A stretch of 64,000 bases of DNA from Gammaproteobacteria bacterium (GTDB lineage: Bacteria > Pseudomonadota > Gammaproteobacteria > Pseudomonadales > Azotimanducaceae): the NCBI GenBank assembly GCA_009840305.1, contig VXNY01000029.1, positions 186,001 through 250,000 of the forward strand, read 5' to 3'. Under the pieces are notes generated by a model, which was not told the origin of the DNA, searched no databases, and was given only the letters and a program-made list of their open reading frames with translations. A program made the translations under genes and the position numbers. Below, piece by piece: positions 36,814-45,258 of this stretch; position 1 is the first letter of the stretch; every line of letters begins with the position of its first letter.

Positions 36814-38775
36814 CTAAGTCTGTTCTGTGGCTGCCATTTCAACTAGTAGTACATCCTTCTCGACTATATCTCCAACGGAAACATGAACAGCCGAAACGAC
36901 CCCGTCGTAGGGAGCGACTATGCGATGCTCCATTTTCATCGCTTCCAGCACCAGCAAAAGTTCACCTGATTGAACTTGGGAGTTGTTTTCAACTTCAAGG
37001 GTAAGCACTTTTCCTGGCATGGGTGCACTGAGATTGCCAGTGAGAAGCGTCGTGTCCTGCAATGAGAACAATGGTCGAGTACGAATTTCACAATCGCCGG
37101 ATGTAGTGTGTACATACCAGGTGTTCTCGTCAAGATAGAGGTTGCACCTCACTCGGCGGCTATCTAATTCAATGTCGATAAAGTCATCTTCCATGAGCAT
37201 AACTCTCGCGTCTAACTGCTCACCACTAATAACAACTCGATAGACTTGATCGACGATAAGATCACACTTCACATCATAGTCTTGGCCGTTGAATTCAAAA
37301 GCGTGGTGTTGTGCTGGCAGTTGAGACCTCAATTTCGGTTGATCGGGTTCGTCCTTGTCGTTCGTTTGATGCTGTGTAAACAGTGCGACAGCCACTAACA
37401 CGCTATTCAATTCTTCCCGCTCGATTGGTCGCTCACGAAGTGGTGCTACGCGCTCAATGAAATCTGTTGTTGTATCACCTTGAACAAACTCTGGTGTCTT
37501 CAACAATTGCACAAGAAAATCTCGATTGTTCTTGATCCCTTGAATTTGTGTTTGCTCAAGCGCACGAGTCAGTTTGCGAATCGACTCAAATCGATTGCCG
37601 CCGTGGGAAATCACCTTTGCAATCATTGGATCGAACTCGATATTCACAGTGGTACCGCTTTCTACGCCAGAGTCAAATCTAGCTATTGGGGCGGGTTTCC
37701 ATTTTTTAAGAGTGCCTGAGGTCGGTAGGAAGTCTTGTGCGGGATCTTCGGCGTACAAACGAGCCTCGATCGCATGTCCGGTGATGTTTAAGTCTCCTTG
37801 AGTGTAACCAAGTCGTTCTCCTGCCGCGATTCGCAGTTGTTCATACACTAGATCAAAGCCAGTGATCGCCTCAGTAACGGGGTGTTCGACTTGCAATCGA
37901 GTGTTGACCTCGAGGAACCAAAATTCATCTCCGCTCAACAAAAATTCGACAGTTCCTGCTGACGAATAATTCAATGCTTCAGCGACAGCAACAGCGGCTT
38001 CGCCTAACCGAACGCGAAGCTCGGAAGTCATTGCAGGGGAAGGGGCTTCTTCAATGATTTTCTGATGCCGACGCTGTATGGAACACTCGCGTTCGAAGAA
38101 GTGCACTACATTGCCATGCAAGTCGCCCATTATTTGTACTTCTATGTGTCGAGTAGCAGCGATCCAACGTTCTAGGAATACGGTAGCATTCCCAAACGCA
38201 GACTTTGCTTCCCGCTGTGCGCTCGTTATGGCTGCTTTAAGGTCGTCGCCATTGTGAACGACACGCATTCCGCGCCCGCCACCTCCGGAGGTGGCTTTGA
38301 TTAGCACTGGGAATCCTAACTCTTCGGCGGCAACTAACGCATCGGTGTCCGAGGTAATGGGAATAGCCTTGAGCGTGGGTACGCCGGCATCCTGCATTCT
38401 CCTCTTAGCCGTGAGTTTGTCGCCCATTTGCTCAATTGCGTCGGCTGGTGGACCAATCCAAATAAGTCTTTTATCTTGCACGGCTCTTGCGAACTTCGCG
38501 TTCTCGGAAAGGAAACCATACCCTGGATGGACGGCATCTGCACTCGTGGTTGCACAAGCATTGAGAATTTTCTCAGTGCTCAAATAGGTATTAAGCGGAG
38601 TTTGCCCTTGCAACGCAATCGCGTGGTCAGCCGCGCGGACGAAGGGTGCATTCGCGTCTCCGTCCGCATACACGGCTATCGTTTCAATCCCCAAGCTGCG
38701 AGCAGTGCGAAATATACGGCTTGCTATTTCGCCTCTGTTAGCTACTAAAAGTCGCCCTATGGGTTCGGAAGTCAC
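36814..38775 (-). CDS. Acyl-CoA carboxylase alpha subunit (biotin carboxylase plus biotin carrier)
   Basis: 653 residues. An N-terminal biotin-carboxylase (LLVANRGEIASRIFRTARSLG, ATP-grasp GGGGRGMRVV, EAPSPAM, EVNTRLQVEHPVTE) is followed by a linker domain and a C-terminal biotinyl domain with the lysine in EAMKM at about residue 614. The whole resembles methylcrotonyl- or propionyl-CoA carboxylase alpha. GTG start. The carboxyltransferase beta subunit is not in this window, so the acyl-CoA substrate is inferred only from the HMG-CoA-lyase neighbour. Confidence 0.92.
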   Translation of the reverse strand: MTSEPIGRLLVANRGEIASRIFRTARSLGIETIAVYADGDANAPFVRAADHAIALQGQTPLNTYLSTEKILNACATTSADAVHPGYGFLSENAKFARAVQDKRLIWIGPPADAIEQMGDKLTAKRRMQDAGVPTLKAIPITSDTDALVAAEELGFPVLIKATSGGGGRGMRVVHNGDDLKAAITSAQREAKSAFGNATVFLERWIAATRHIEVQIMGDLHGNVVHFFERECSIQRRHQKIIEEAPSPAMTSELRVRLGEAAVAVAEALNYSSAGTVEFLLSGDEFWFLEVNTRLQVEHPVTEAITGFDLVYEQLRIAAGERLGYTQGDLNITGHAIEARLYAEDPAQDFLPTSGTLKKWKPAPIARFDSGVESGTTVNIEFDPMIAKVISHGGNRFESIRKLTRALEQTQIQGIKNNRDFLVQLLKTPEFVQGDTTTDFIERVAPLRERPIEREELNSVLVAVALFTQHQTNDKDEPDQPKLRSQLPAQHHAFEFNGQDYDVKCDLIVDQVYRVVISGEQLDARVMLMEDDFIDIELDSRRVRCNLYLDENTWYVHTTSGDCEIRTRPLFSLQDTTLLTGNLSAPMPGKVLTLEVENNSQVQSGELLLVLEAMKMEHRIVAPYDGVVSAVHVSVGDIVEKDVLLVEMAATEQT

Positions 38776-38878
38776 GTCTGAATAACTGTTGGCTAGAAAC
38801 GAGTGATTATGTACTTAGCGTTAAGTTATGAGTTCGTGACTGATCTGCAGATCGAACTTCGTTTCACACTAAGCACAC

Positions 38879-39970
38879 TTAATCCTTTTCTGTACCAACG
38901 AGTGCGTTCGGATCGGACCAAGGTGATCGTTGTTCTTGATAAACGTGAGCACCATTACGAAAGTGAGTAGCTTCCTCCAACGATTCAATGAATGGCATGT
39001 TCGCGGGGTACAGAGCCTCACCATTTGGTAAAGGTCCAGCCTTGGAGACGTGTCCGTTTAACGGATGACCCACTACTTCCTCAGCGATTACCGCAGCTTC
39101 AATCACTTTGTCTAAATCGTAGCCGGTTTCTATTCCCATCTCATGGCAGAGTAGGATGAAGTCTTCAGTGGGTACGTGCCCTGCGGCGCGTCCGTTTCCA
39201 CAATAGGGACAACCGCCTAGACCGCCCAGCGAAGTATCGAATCGGGTCACACCGTGCCGCAACGCTTCATAGTAACTTGCAATCCCCACGCCTCTGGTAT
39301 TGTGAAAGTGTAAGTGAAATGTCCGAATTTCTGGATACCGGTCGCGAATTGCGAGTATGGTGTCCTCAACTGTATGTGGCATGTTCCATCCCATGCCGTC
39401 TAATAACGAAAGCTCTAAGACTTCAAGCCCTACCTCGTGCCACTTTTCGATCAACAAGGTGAGTAGTTCCATACGTTGTTCCAGACTGAACGGGCCTTCA
39501 AAGTTGGAACCGAACGGGCTACCAAGAGTCACCGAACCGTAATCCCGATTTGCTTCGACAGCATTCTGGACGAGAGAGTTGGCAGAGTCAATTTGTTCAC
39601 GTTGAGTTCGATTGTAATTTCTGCGGGCGAATGTGTCGCAGAGTTCGACGTGGGTTGAGAAGCTCCGTTGCCTGACATCTATCTTTGGGTAATAAGCGTC
39701 GGCACGTTCAAATCCAACTTCATTAAACACGAGAGCGGTATATTTCACACCAGGTTTTGGCGTGAAGCGCTTTGCGAGTTCGTCAATATTAGCCATGGAC
39801 GGCGTCCATTTCGGGTGAGCAAATGAACCAATCGAAATCGTCTTAGCACCCATATCACCGATAGCATCCAATAACCTCAATTTATCGTCAATTGTGATGG
39901 CTGGACTCTCGATTTGAAGTCCTTCTCTCATGGTATCGTCGAAGATCTCGACGGATTTGGGTAGCGTCAT
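38879..39970 (-). CDS. HMG-CoA lyase-family (pyruvate carboxyltransferase-type) enzyme
   Basis: About 363 residues, TIM barrel: EIFDDTMREGLQIE N terminus with the metal Asp, HLHFHNTRGVG (metal His pair) and the GLGGCPYCGNGRAAGHVPTED loop with the catalytic Cys. Longer than classical HMG-CoA lyase (about 300), and Asn-Gly replaces Ala-x-Gly in the loop, so it may cleave a related substrate. ATG 39970 is preferred over an upstream TTG. It is 103 bases upstream of the carboxylase alpha gene. Confidence 0.82.
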   Translation of the reverse strand: MTLPKSVEIFDDTMREGLQIESPAITIDDKLRLLDAIGDMGAKTISIGSFAHPKWTPSMANIDELAKRFTPKPGVKYTALVFNEVGFERADAYYPKIDVRQRSFSTHVELCDTFARRNYNRTQREQIDSANSLVQNAVEANRDYGSVTLGSPFGSNFEGPFSLEQRMELLTLLIEKWHEVGLEVLELSLLDGMGWNMPHTVEDTILAIRDRYPEIRTFHLHFHNTRGVGIASYYEALRHGVTRFDTSLGGLGGCPYCGNGRAAGHVPTEDFILLCHEMGIETGYDLDKVIEAAVIAEEVVGHPLNGHVSKAGPLPNGEALYPANMPFIESLEEATHFRNGAHVYQEQRSPWSDPNALVGTEKD

Positions 39971-40052
39971 AGTGATAAAAGAGCGTTTTGAACTCAAAAC
40001 TGTTCAAAAACGTCTTATTACATTATAAAAACCGGAATTGGGAGCTTTGACG

Positions 40053-40445
40053 CTATGTTGCGGGTACGACAGAGTTATGGTGGTGAAGAATTCGCCATTG
40101 ACGATCAACCTCTTTCGTCCAGACAAAGCTAAATCGTGCCGTAACTTGGTTTTCCGTGTTATGGTTCGGGTTACCTAGAGTCAAGGTCATAGTACCGCTA
40201 TAGAGAAAGGAGCGATCATCTAGACTCAGAAAATCCCCTGTAAAGGAACGTACTCGAGGATTCTTTGCTAGAAAGTTGACGAAGTAATCTCGAGTACGGG
40301 AGCGATCGCGGATGTGTTCGTTCCAAAGGGTAGGGTGGAAGCTCAACCGAGCGTCCGAATAGAGTGAAACTAGCTGGTCTAAATCTCGTTGGTCGAGTTG
40401 TTTAAACCAATTTGATGCAATTTCAAACTGTTCCTTCTCAGTCAT
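40053..40445 (-). CDS. SnoaL/NTF2-like small protein
   Basis: 130 residues with a predicted NTF2-like alpha+beta fold: an N-terminal helix (EQFEIASNWFKQLDQRDLDQLVSLYSD), then beta strands such as FLYSGTMTLTLG and ARFSFVWTKEVDRQWRILHHHNS, which end like the DUF4440/CaMKII-association group. Ligand or reaction unknown. Head-to-head with gloB. Confidence 0.75.
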   Translation of the reverse strand: MTEKEQFEIASNWFKQLDQRDLDQLVSLYSDARLSFHPTLWNEHIRDRSRTRDYFVNFLAKNPRVRSFTGDFLSLDDRSFLYSGTMTLTLGNPNHNTENQVTARFSFVWTKEVDRQWRILHHHNSVVPAT

Positions 40446-40516
40446 AAGTTGAAGCTCTTACTAGTGCTAAAATTAAGGTCTCTGCACTATTTGACAAAAA
40501 CCGAAAGGACAAATAT

Positions 40517-41314
40517 ATGATGCTTGTGGAACAAATTTGGACGGGAAACTCATTCCGAAATTTTAACTACCTGGTTGCATGCAGCGAGACCGGAGAAGCC
40601 TTAGCAATCGATCCATTGGACTACGAAAAGTGCCTGACCCGAGCGAAAAAACATGGTTGGCGTATAACACAGGTTTTGAACACACATGAGCATGGAGATC
40701 ATACGGGCGGAAATGGTCCTGTCATCGAGGCAACAGGCGCAAAGTTATTAGCGCATGCCGGAGCTGGGAAACGAATCAAAGGGATTGATCGAGGTTTAAG
40801 TGCAGGTGATGTCATTAAAGTCGGTAATTCCGTAGAGTTCGAAGCCATGGACACTCCGGGTCATACGATGAGTCACGTGTGTATTCGTTCGCTCGGTGAT
40901 GAACCCGTACTGTTTTCCGGCGATACTCTATTTAACGCGGGTGCGGGAAACTGTCATCAAGGTGGTCATCCCGAAGAGTTGTACCATACCTTCGTGTCAC
41001 AGTTGACCAAGTTACACGATGATACAAAAATATATCCAGGGCACGACTATATAACTAATAATTTAGAATTTACTTTAAATAGAGAGCCAACCAATCAACA
41101 AGCTCGACGTCTATTAGAAGACCTAAAAGAAACGCACGATCCAAATGACCCGATTGTGACCACACTTGCTCTGGAAAAGGAAGTCAATACCTTTTTTCGC
41201 CTACAAAGTGCATCGGTCATCGAACAATTGAGAAAGGAATTTCCGAATTTAGAAGACGAACCGTCACCAAAGACCGTGTTTCTAAAGCTACGGGAATTGC
41301 GCAACAGCTGGTGA
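40517..41314 (+). CDS. gloB: Hydroxyacylglutathione hydrolase (glyoxalase II)
   Basis: 265 residues. The metallo-beta-lactamase motif THEHGDHTGG gives H57, H59, D61, H62; further ligands are in DTPGHTMSH, FSGDTLFNAGAGN and YPGHDY. The C-terminal glutathione-binding region ends FLKLRELRN. It hydrolyses S-lactoylglutathione, the last step of methylglyoxal detoxification. The stop TGA overlaps the GTG of the next gene (GTGA), so the two are coupled. Confidence 0.93.
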   Translation: MMLVEQIWTGNSFRNFNYLVACSETGEALAIDPLDYEKCLTRAKKHGWRITQVLNTHEHGDHTGGNGPVIEATGAKLLAHAGAGKRIKGIDRGLSAGDVIKVGNSVEFEAMDTPGHTMSHVCIRSLGDEPVLFSGDTLFNAGAGNCHQGGHPEELYHTFVSQLTKLHDDTKIYPGHDYITNNLEFTLNREPTNQQARRLLEDLKETHDPNDPIVTTLALEKEVNTFFRLQSASVIEQLRKEFPNLEDEPSPKTVFLKLRELRNSW

Positions 41315-42072
41315 GATCAATACGTCCAGAGTTCAAATGCTTGGTATTGCTATTTAGCATGTTCACTCCAGTGTTTCTTTATGCTGACATCGATCAAATG
41401 ATCGAAGAAATCGAAGAGACCACGAAGGAGTTAGCTAGTTATACCAAAGTCTCTGCGATCAGCGAGAAGGTTATTGATGCTCTCCGCAATGTGGATCGAT
41501 CGAAATTTGTTTCGAAGAAATTGGGTAAAGAAGCGTTTGCGAACTCACCGCTTCCCATTGGACACGGACAGACGATTTCGCAACCATTTATCGTAGCGCT
41601 GATGACTGAAGTCTTAGATGTGCAGAAGACTGATAACGTACTAGAGATTGGAACTGGTTCAGGATATCAAGCTGCAGTTCTAAGTAAATTAGCGCAGAGC
41701 GTTTACACCATAGAGATAGTGAGTGAACTCGCGCAAGAAGCTACTTCAAGACTCAAAGAGCTTGGATATGACAACGTAGAAGTGCGAGAAGGCGATGGGT
41801 GGTATGGTTGGCCTGATGTTGCTCCCTTCGACAAGATTATGGTTACAGCTACGGCCGAGGAAATCCCAAAGAAACTGATCGCACAATTACAACCTGGCGG
41901 CTTACTCGTCATGCCCGTGGGAAACTGGCGAGGGGCACAAACACTCACGCTTGTAACAAAATCAGAAGACGGAGAGTCTTACACTACGAAATCGCTGTTA
42001 CCAGTACGATTCGTCCCGATGACTGGGGACGGTGTTTTGACACTTGACCGCAAAGCTGAGGATGCAGAGTAA
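41311..42072 (+). CDS. pcm: Protein-L-isoaspartate O-methyltransferase, apparently exported
   Basis: 253 residues. Hydrophobic residues ~9-24 (CLVLLFSMFTPVFLYA) form a signal peptide. The body is a class I methyltransferase with PLPIGHGQTISQPFIVALMTE and VLEIGTGSGYQAAVLSKLA, the PIMT hallmarks. The enzyme methylates isoaspartyl residues to start repair; an exported form would act on envelope proteins, though the methyl donor AdoMet is cytosolic. Translation is coupled to gloB by a GTGA overlap. Confidence 0.88.
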   Translation: MRSIRPEFKCLVLLFSMFTPVFLYADIDQMIEEIEETTKELASYTKVSAISEKVIDALRNVDRSKFVSKKLGKEAFANSPLPIGHGQTISQPFIVALMTEVLDVQKTDNVLEIGTGSGYQAAVLSKLAQSVYTIEIVSELAQEATSRLKELGYDNVEVREGDGWYGWPDVAPFDKIMVTATAEEIPKKLIAQLQPGGLLVMPVGNWRGAQTLTLVTKSEDGESYTTKSLLPVRFVPMTGDGVLTLDRKAEDAE

Positions 42073-42136
42073 CGACCGCATCGCTGGAGAATGTCGTTAA
42101 TCGGGCGACCGAGAATACGCTCGTAAAGGAGTGTAA

Positions 42137-42151
42137 AGCTCTTCGAGAGCT
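42137..42151. terminator. Short hairpin between convergent genes
   Basis: AGCTCT-TCG-AGAGCT is a perfect 6-base stem between pcm (+) and the gene at 42182 (-). No T run follows on either side, so its role is unclear. Confidence 0.3.
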
Positions 42152-42181
42152 AGGACTGTTGTAAGAAAAGCAATCGCTGGG

Positions 42182-42817
42182 TTATGACTGCGTCTTTTCA
42201 GGTTCTAGGTCTTTTGATTCGTTAGTATCTGTTTTTCGATGATTTGGAGATTCGGAGACGAAGTTCAAAACTCGAGGATCGAGGTGCTGAATTGAATCGA
42301 CATCGGTCGAGAGAAATCCCTCCAGCGATTTAATAGTATCGAGAGAAGTGCCGAGGTGATTTACGATATTCATACTTCGGTCCGCAGTGCCGGTTACTCT
42401 CTCGCCATCCAGCAGTACCAAGATGCGCCTCTTCCATGTTCGTTCAGTTCGACTTGAAATCGGTTTCGCATTCGACACTGAGGTGGTGTTGTTTGTTTTG
42501 TGTACCGCAGATGATTCACTGGTCCGATGTGCTTTCAGCTTCTCTGCCGTTAGTCCGGAAATTATTTCAATGAGATCTCCGTACGTAGCTACTTCTGTAT
42601 TGAGATGATGTTCTGCAGAAACCTCGAAGTATCCATTCGGCTGGACTGTGACGGAATCGTCTGACTCGCTCGGTTCATTACTCTTGGAGGGTTCCCCGGC
42701 ACACAGGGTGAAACTATTGAGTGCGAAGAGCGCAAGCCAGGTGAGCTTACTGACTTGTTTTGTTGAGGTCTGTAGAAGGTGTGGAGTTGGAAGAGGAGCG
42801 ATGATCAGTGAAAACAA
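42182..42817 (-). CDS. Hypothetical protein, probably exported
   Basis: 211 residues if started at TTG 42817. A hydrophobic stretch (LTWLALFALNSFTLCAG, about 27-43) could be a signal peptide or anchor, and the mature part is hydrophilic, Ser/Thr/Glu-rich, with VQPNGYFEVSAEHHL, YGDLIEIISGLTAEKL and RILVLLDGERV segments of normal coding character. No family recognised. Start and reality are uncertain because no good initiation codon precedes the signal-like stretch. Confidence 0.45.
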   Translation of the reverse strand: MFSLIIAPLPTPHLLQTSTKQVSKLTWLALFALNSFTLCAGEPSKSNEPSESDDSVTVQPNGYFEVSAEHHLNTEVATYGDLIEIISGLTAEKLKAHRTSESSAVHKTNNTTSVSNAKPISSRTERTWKRRILVLLDGERVTGTADRSMNIVNHLGTSLDTIKSLEGFLSTDVDSIQHLDPRVLNFVSESPNHRKTDTNESKDLEPEKTQS

Positions 42818-43090
42818 ACTATGGCGTTTGTGCGAATTTAAAGCGAGGTATTTTAAGCAAATTTCGCAAATAGTAACTTGTTGGAGAGAGCACGTGCGCG
42901 ACTCACCAAATGCTTCTGGATGAAGAGGTTTTGTGGGCTATTTATTACGCGGGTAGGTTTCGTCAAACACTCCATAGTAAAATGCTTTTTATTCACACTT
43001 CTCGTTGTGAGCAGTGTAAGGTATATACAGATAGAAAAAATACAAAAATAAACTTTTTTAAAAAACTATTAGAGTTCGAGGAATTAAGTT

Positions 43091-44038
43091 ATGCGAACGC
43101 AAGTAGCAGTGTTTGTCGATGCCGGTTATCTCTTTGCTTTAGGTTCCATCGCAGTAGCTGGACAAACTTCAAAACGAGAGAGGATCGGTATCAAAAGCGA
43201 TGTCTTTTTATCCGAGGTCAAGAGCCTAGTAAGACAACTAACTGGAGCAAAACCACTGTTACGAGTCTATTGGTACGAGACTAGTACATCGAACCGCGTA
43301 CTTGGCACTGAACACGTTCATATTGGACAAACCAACGAAATAAAACTTCGGATCGTTCCCTTACACCAGCACAACTTTCGAACTGCTGTTACTTCGGCAA
43401 TTGCCCGAGATCTGGCCGAGTTAGGACGCAATGGAGCTATCTCAGACGCGTTGTTATTGGCTCGAAACGATGCTCTACGGACCGGTGTCGAATTCTCACA
43501 GTCTTACGGCGTTCGAATCCACATGCTTGAAATATTTGCTGAGCAGGATAGTGAGTTTTCGTCGTTGTGCTCTGAAGCTGACACTAACACCGCGTGGCGG
43601 CGAGCCGATGTAGAAAAGTTTCTGATTGAACAAGATCTCGCTACGATTGCCGATTATGACACGACTTTGCGTTCATATCAAAAACCTCCGGCTCTGGAAA
43701 GATCGTTGGCTATGGAACCACACTATGAATCTCCACAGTTGGCTAGGGAGATTCCTGAAGAAACAAGAGACGCTATTCATAACGTTGTAATCGAATACAT
43801 CGAACAACTCTACGATGAGGAACTTGAAGCTTGCATGGGTTATTGGCGCAATGGTCGCGGGGTACCCAATTCTTACGACAAATCGTTGCTCTTTGAGTGT
43901 CGAAATGCTCTAGAACGAAATCTCACCGAAGACGAGCGCGTTGTGATGCGAAGTAGCTTTCGAGAATTTGTAGTCGAACGGGTACAAGCCGACGACGACT
44001 CGCAATCCGCTTCACGACAAGATGAAGACTTGTTGTGA
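43091..44038 (+). CDS. NYN (PIN-like nuclease) domain protein
   Basis: 315 residues. The N-terminal ~170 residues form an NYN/PIN-like fold: AVFVDAGYLF with the first acidic residue at Asp10, ISDALLLARNDAL with the second acidic cluster, and GVRIHMLEI. The C-terminal ~100 residues are helical and charged. NYN proteins are predicted RNA nucleases. A good GAGGAA lies eight bases before the ATG. It stands alone; the long AT-rich region upstream (42930-43085) likely holds its promoter. Convergent with an aldo/keto reductase, one base apart. Confidence 0.8.
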   Translation: MRTQVAVFVDAGYLFALGSIAVAGQTSKRERIGIKSDVFLSEVKSLVRQLTGAKPLLRVYWYETSTSNRVLGTEHVHIGQTNEIKLRIVPLHQHNFRTAVTSAIARDLAELGRNGAISDALLLARNDALRTGVEFSQSYGVRIHMLEIFAEQDSEFSSLCSEADTNTAWRRADVEKFLIEQDLATIADYDTTLRSYQKPPALERSLAMEPHYESPQLAREIPEETRDAIHNVVIEYIEQLYDEELEACMGYWRNGRGVPNSYDKSLLFECRNALERNLTEDERVVMRSSFREFVVERVQADDDSQSASRQDEDLL

Positions 44039-44039
44039 G

Positions 44040-45071
44040 CTACGAGGTTCCGAGCGAGAGCAGGTTTTCAACTGGTTGATACAGTTCTTCCAGATAGGTT
44101 ACGTCTTCTTCGTCTAGCGAAATAGTAGTCGCTTCCGCTAGTTCTGCTAGTTGCTCCACTTTGGACACGCCAATTATGGGTGCGGTGATTTCAGGTTTGT
44201 TTGTTAACCAGGCGATTGCGATCTGCCCTGGTTTCTTGTCGTATTTTTTCGCAATTTTTGCTACGCGGTCGGCGATTTTAAAGTCGGCGACACCTCGGTA
44301 GAGACTCGCAGTACGTTTGCTGTCGCGTCCAGACGAGCGCTCAGTTTTTCCTTCCTTAAGACTTTTGCCGTACGACCCTGCAAGAATTCCACGCGCCAGC
44401 GGCGACCACGGAGTGAGTGCAATTCCAGCATGTTTGCAGTAGGGAATCATTTCACGTTCTTCCTCGCGATAAATCAGGTTATAGTGGTTTTGCATAGATA
44501 CAAATTCGGTCCAACCGTTCAGCTTTGCGACCGACTGCAACTCTACAAACTGCCAGGTGAACATCGACGAAGCTCCTAAATATAGTGCTTTCCCAGCTTT
44601 CACGACATCGTGCAAGGCTTCCATGGTTTCTTCAATGGGTACGTGTGGCTGATCGCGAATGCCATGTGGATGGCGATGGATGATATATTGATCGACGTAG
44701 TCGAGACCTAAACGTTTGAGACTTGAGTCGATCCCTTCCATGATGTGTTTTCGCGTGAGTCCGCCGAGATTTGGAGCGGGTCCCATGGGGTATGAAACCT
44801 TGGTTGTAATCACATATTCCCAACGGTTGAACATAGACCGCAGGATCGATCCGACAACTTCTTCACTTGCGCCAAGACCATAGTTGTTTGCACAATCAAA
44901 ATAAAATAACCCATGCTCAAACGCTGCTTGGAAGATTGGCTTTGCTTGGTCTTCCGTTAACGTCCAGTCTCCGTGGAGACCACGCCCAGGCACCCCAAAA
45001 TTCATGGTACCTAAACAAAGTTCGGAAACTTTCATGCCACACTTTTGCCCTAGCGACACGGCTTTTAACAT
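44040..45071 (-). CDS. Aldo/keto reductase
   Basis: 343 residues with the full AKR tetrad: Asp in FDCANNYG, Tyr in the same segment, Lys in YVITTKV, and His in VDQYIIHRHPHG. ALTPWSPLARGILAGSYG and KPGQIAIAWL are the usual NADPH-binding and late helices of the YghZ/Tas-type subgroup. Substrate unknown. Convergent with the NYN gene. Confidence 0.9.
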   Translation of the reverse strand: MLKAVSLGQKCGMKVSELCLGTMNFGVPGRGLHGDWTLTEDQAKPIFQAAFEHGLFYFDCANNYGLGASEEVVGSILRSMFNRWEYVITTKVSYPMGPAPNLGGLTRKHIMEGIDSSLKRLGLDYVDQYIIHRHPHGIRDQPHVPIEETMEALHDVVKAGKALYLGASSMFTWQFVELQSVAKLNGWTEFVSMQNHYNLIYREEEREMIPYCKHAGIALTPWSPLARGILAGSYGKSLKEGKTERSSGRDSKRTASLYRGVADFKIADRVAKIAKKYDKKPGQIAIAWLTNKPEITAPIIGVSKVEQLAELAEATTISLDEEDVTYLEELYQPVENLLSLGTS

Positions 45072-45258
45072 CTGTGTATTCCCTTATTGAGTTGTTGCTA
45101 TTGGAACGAGATTTGCAAACACCTTGTATTGTGATAGACGCACTAGCAAGCAATTTGCTCTTTGGTTGCGATTGAAGGATTGTAAGTAGTACTTGTGGTT
45201 ACTTTTGCTGATCAAGCATTAGTTAATGTGAGTTGAGACACTCAGGTAGTAAATTGTT

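Noticed and set aside
34715-39970. Complete leucine-degradation (liu) operon
   Set aside because: The carboxylase beta subunit and isovaleryl-CoA dehydrogenase genes are absent from the window, and the lyase loop differs from true HMG-CoA lyase.
42910-43284. Plus-strand open frame overlapping the NYN gene start
   Set aside because: Its C-terminal part is out of frame with the NYN gene and its composition is not coding-like; the real start with a ribosome-binding site is at 43091.
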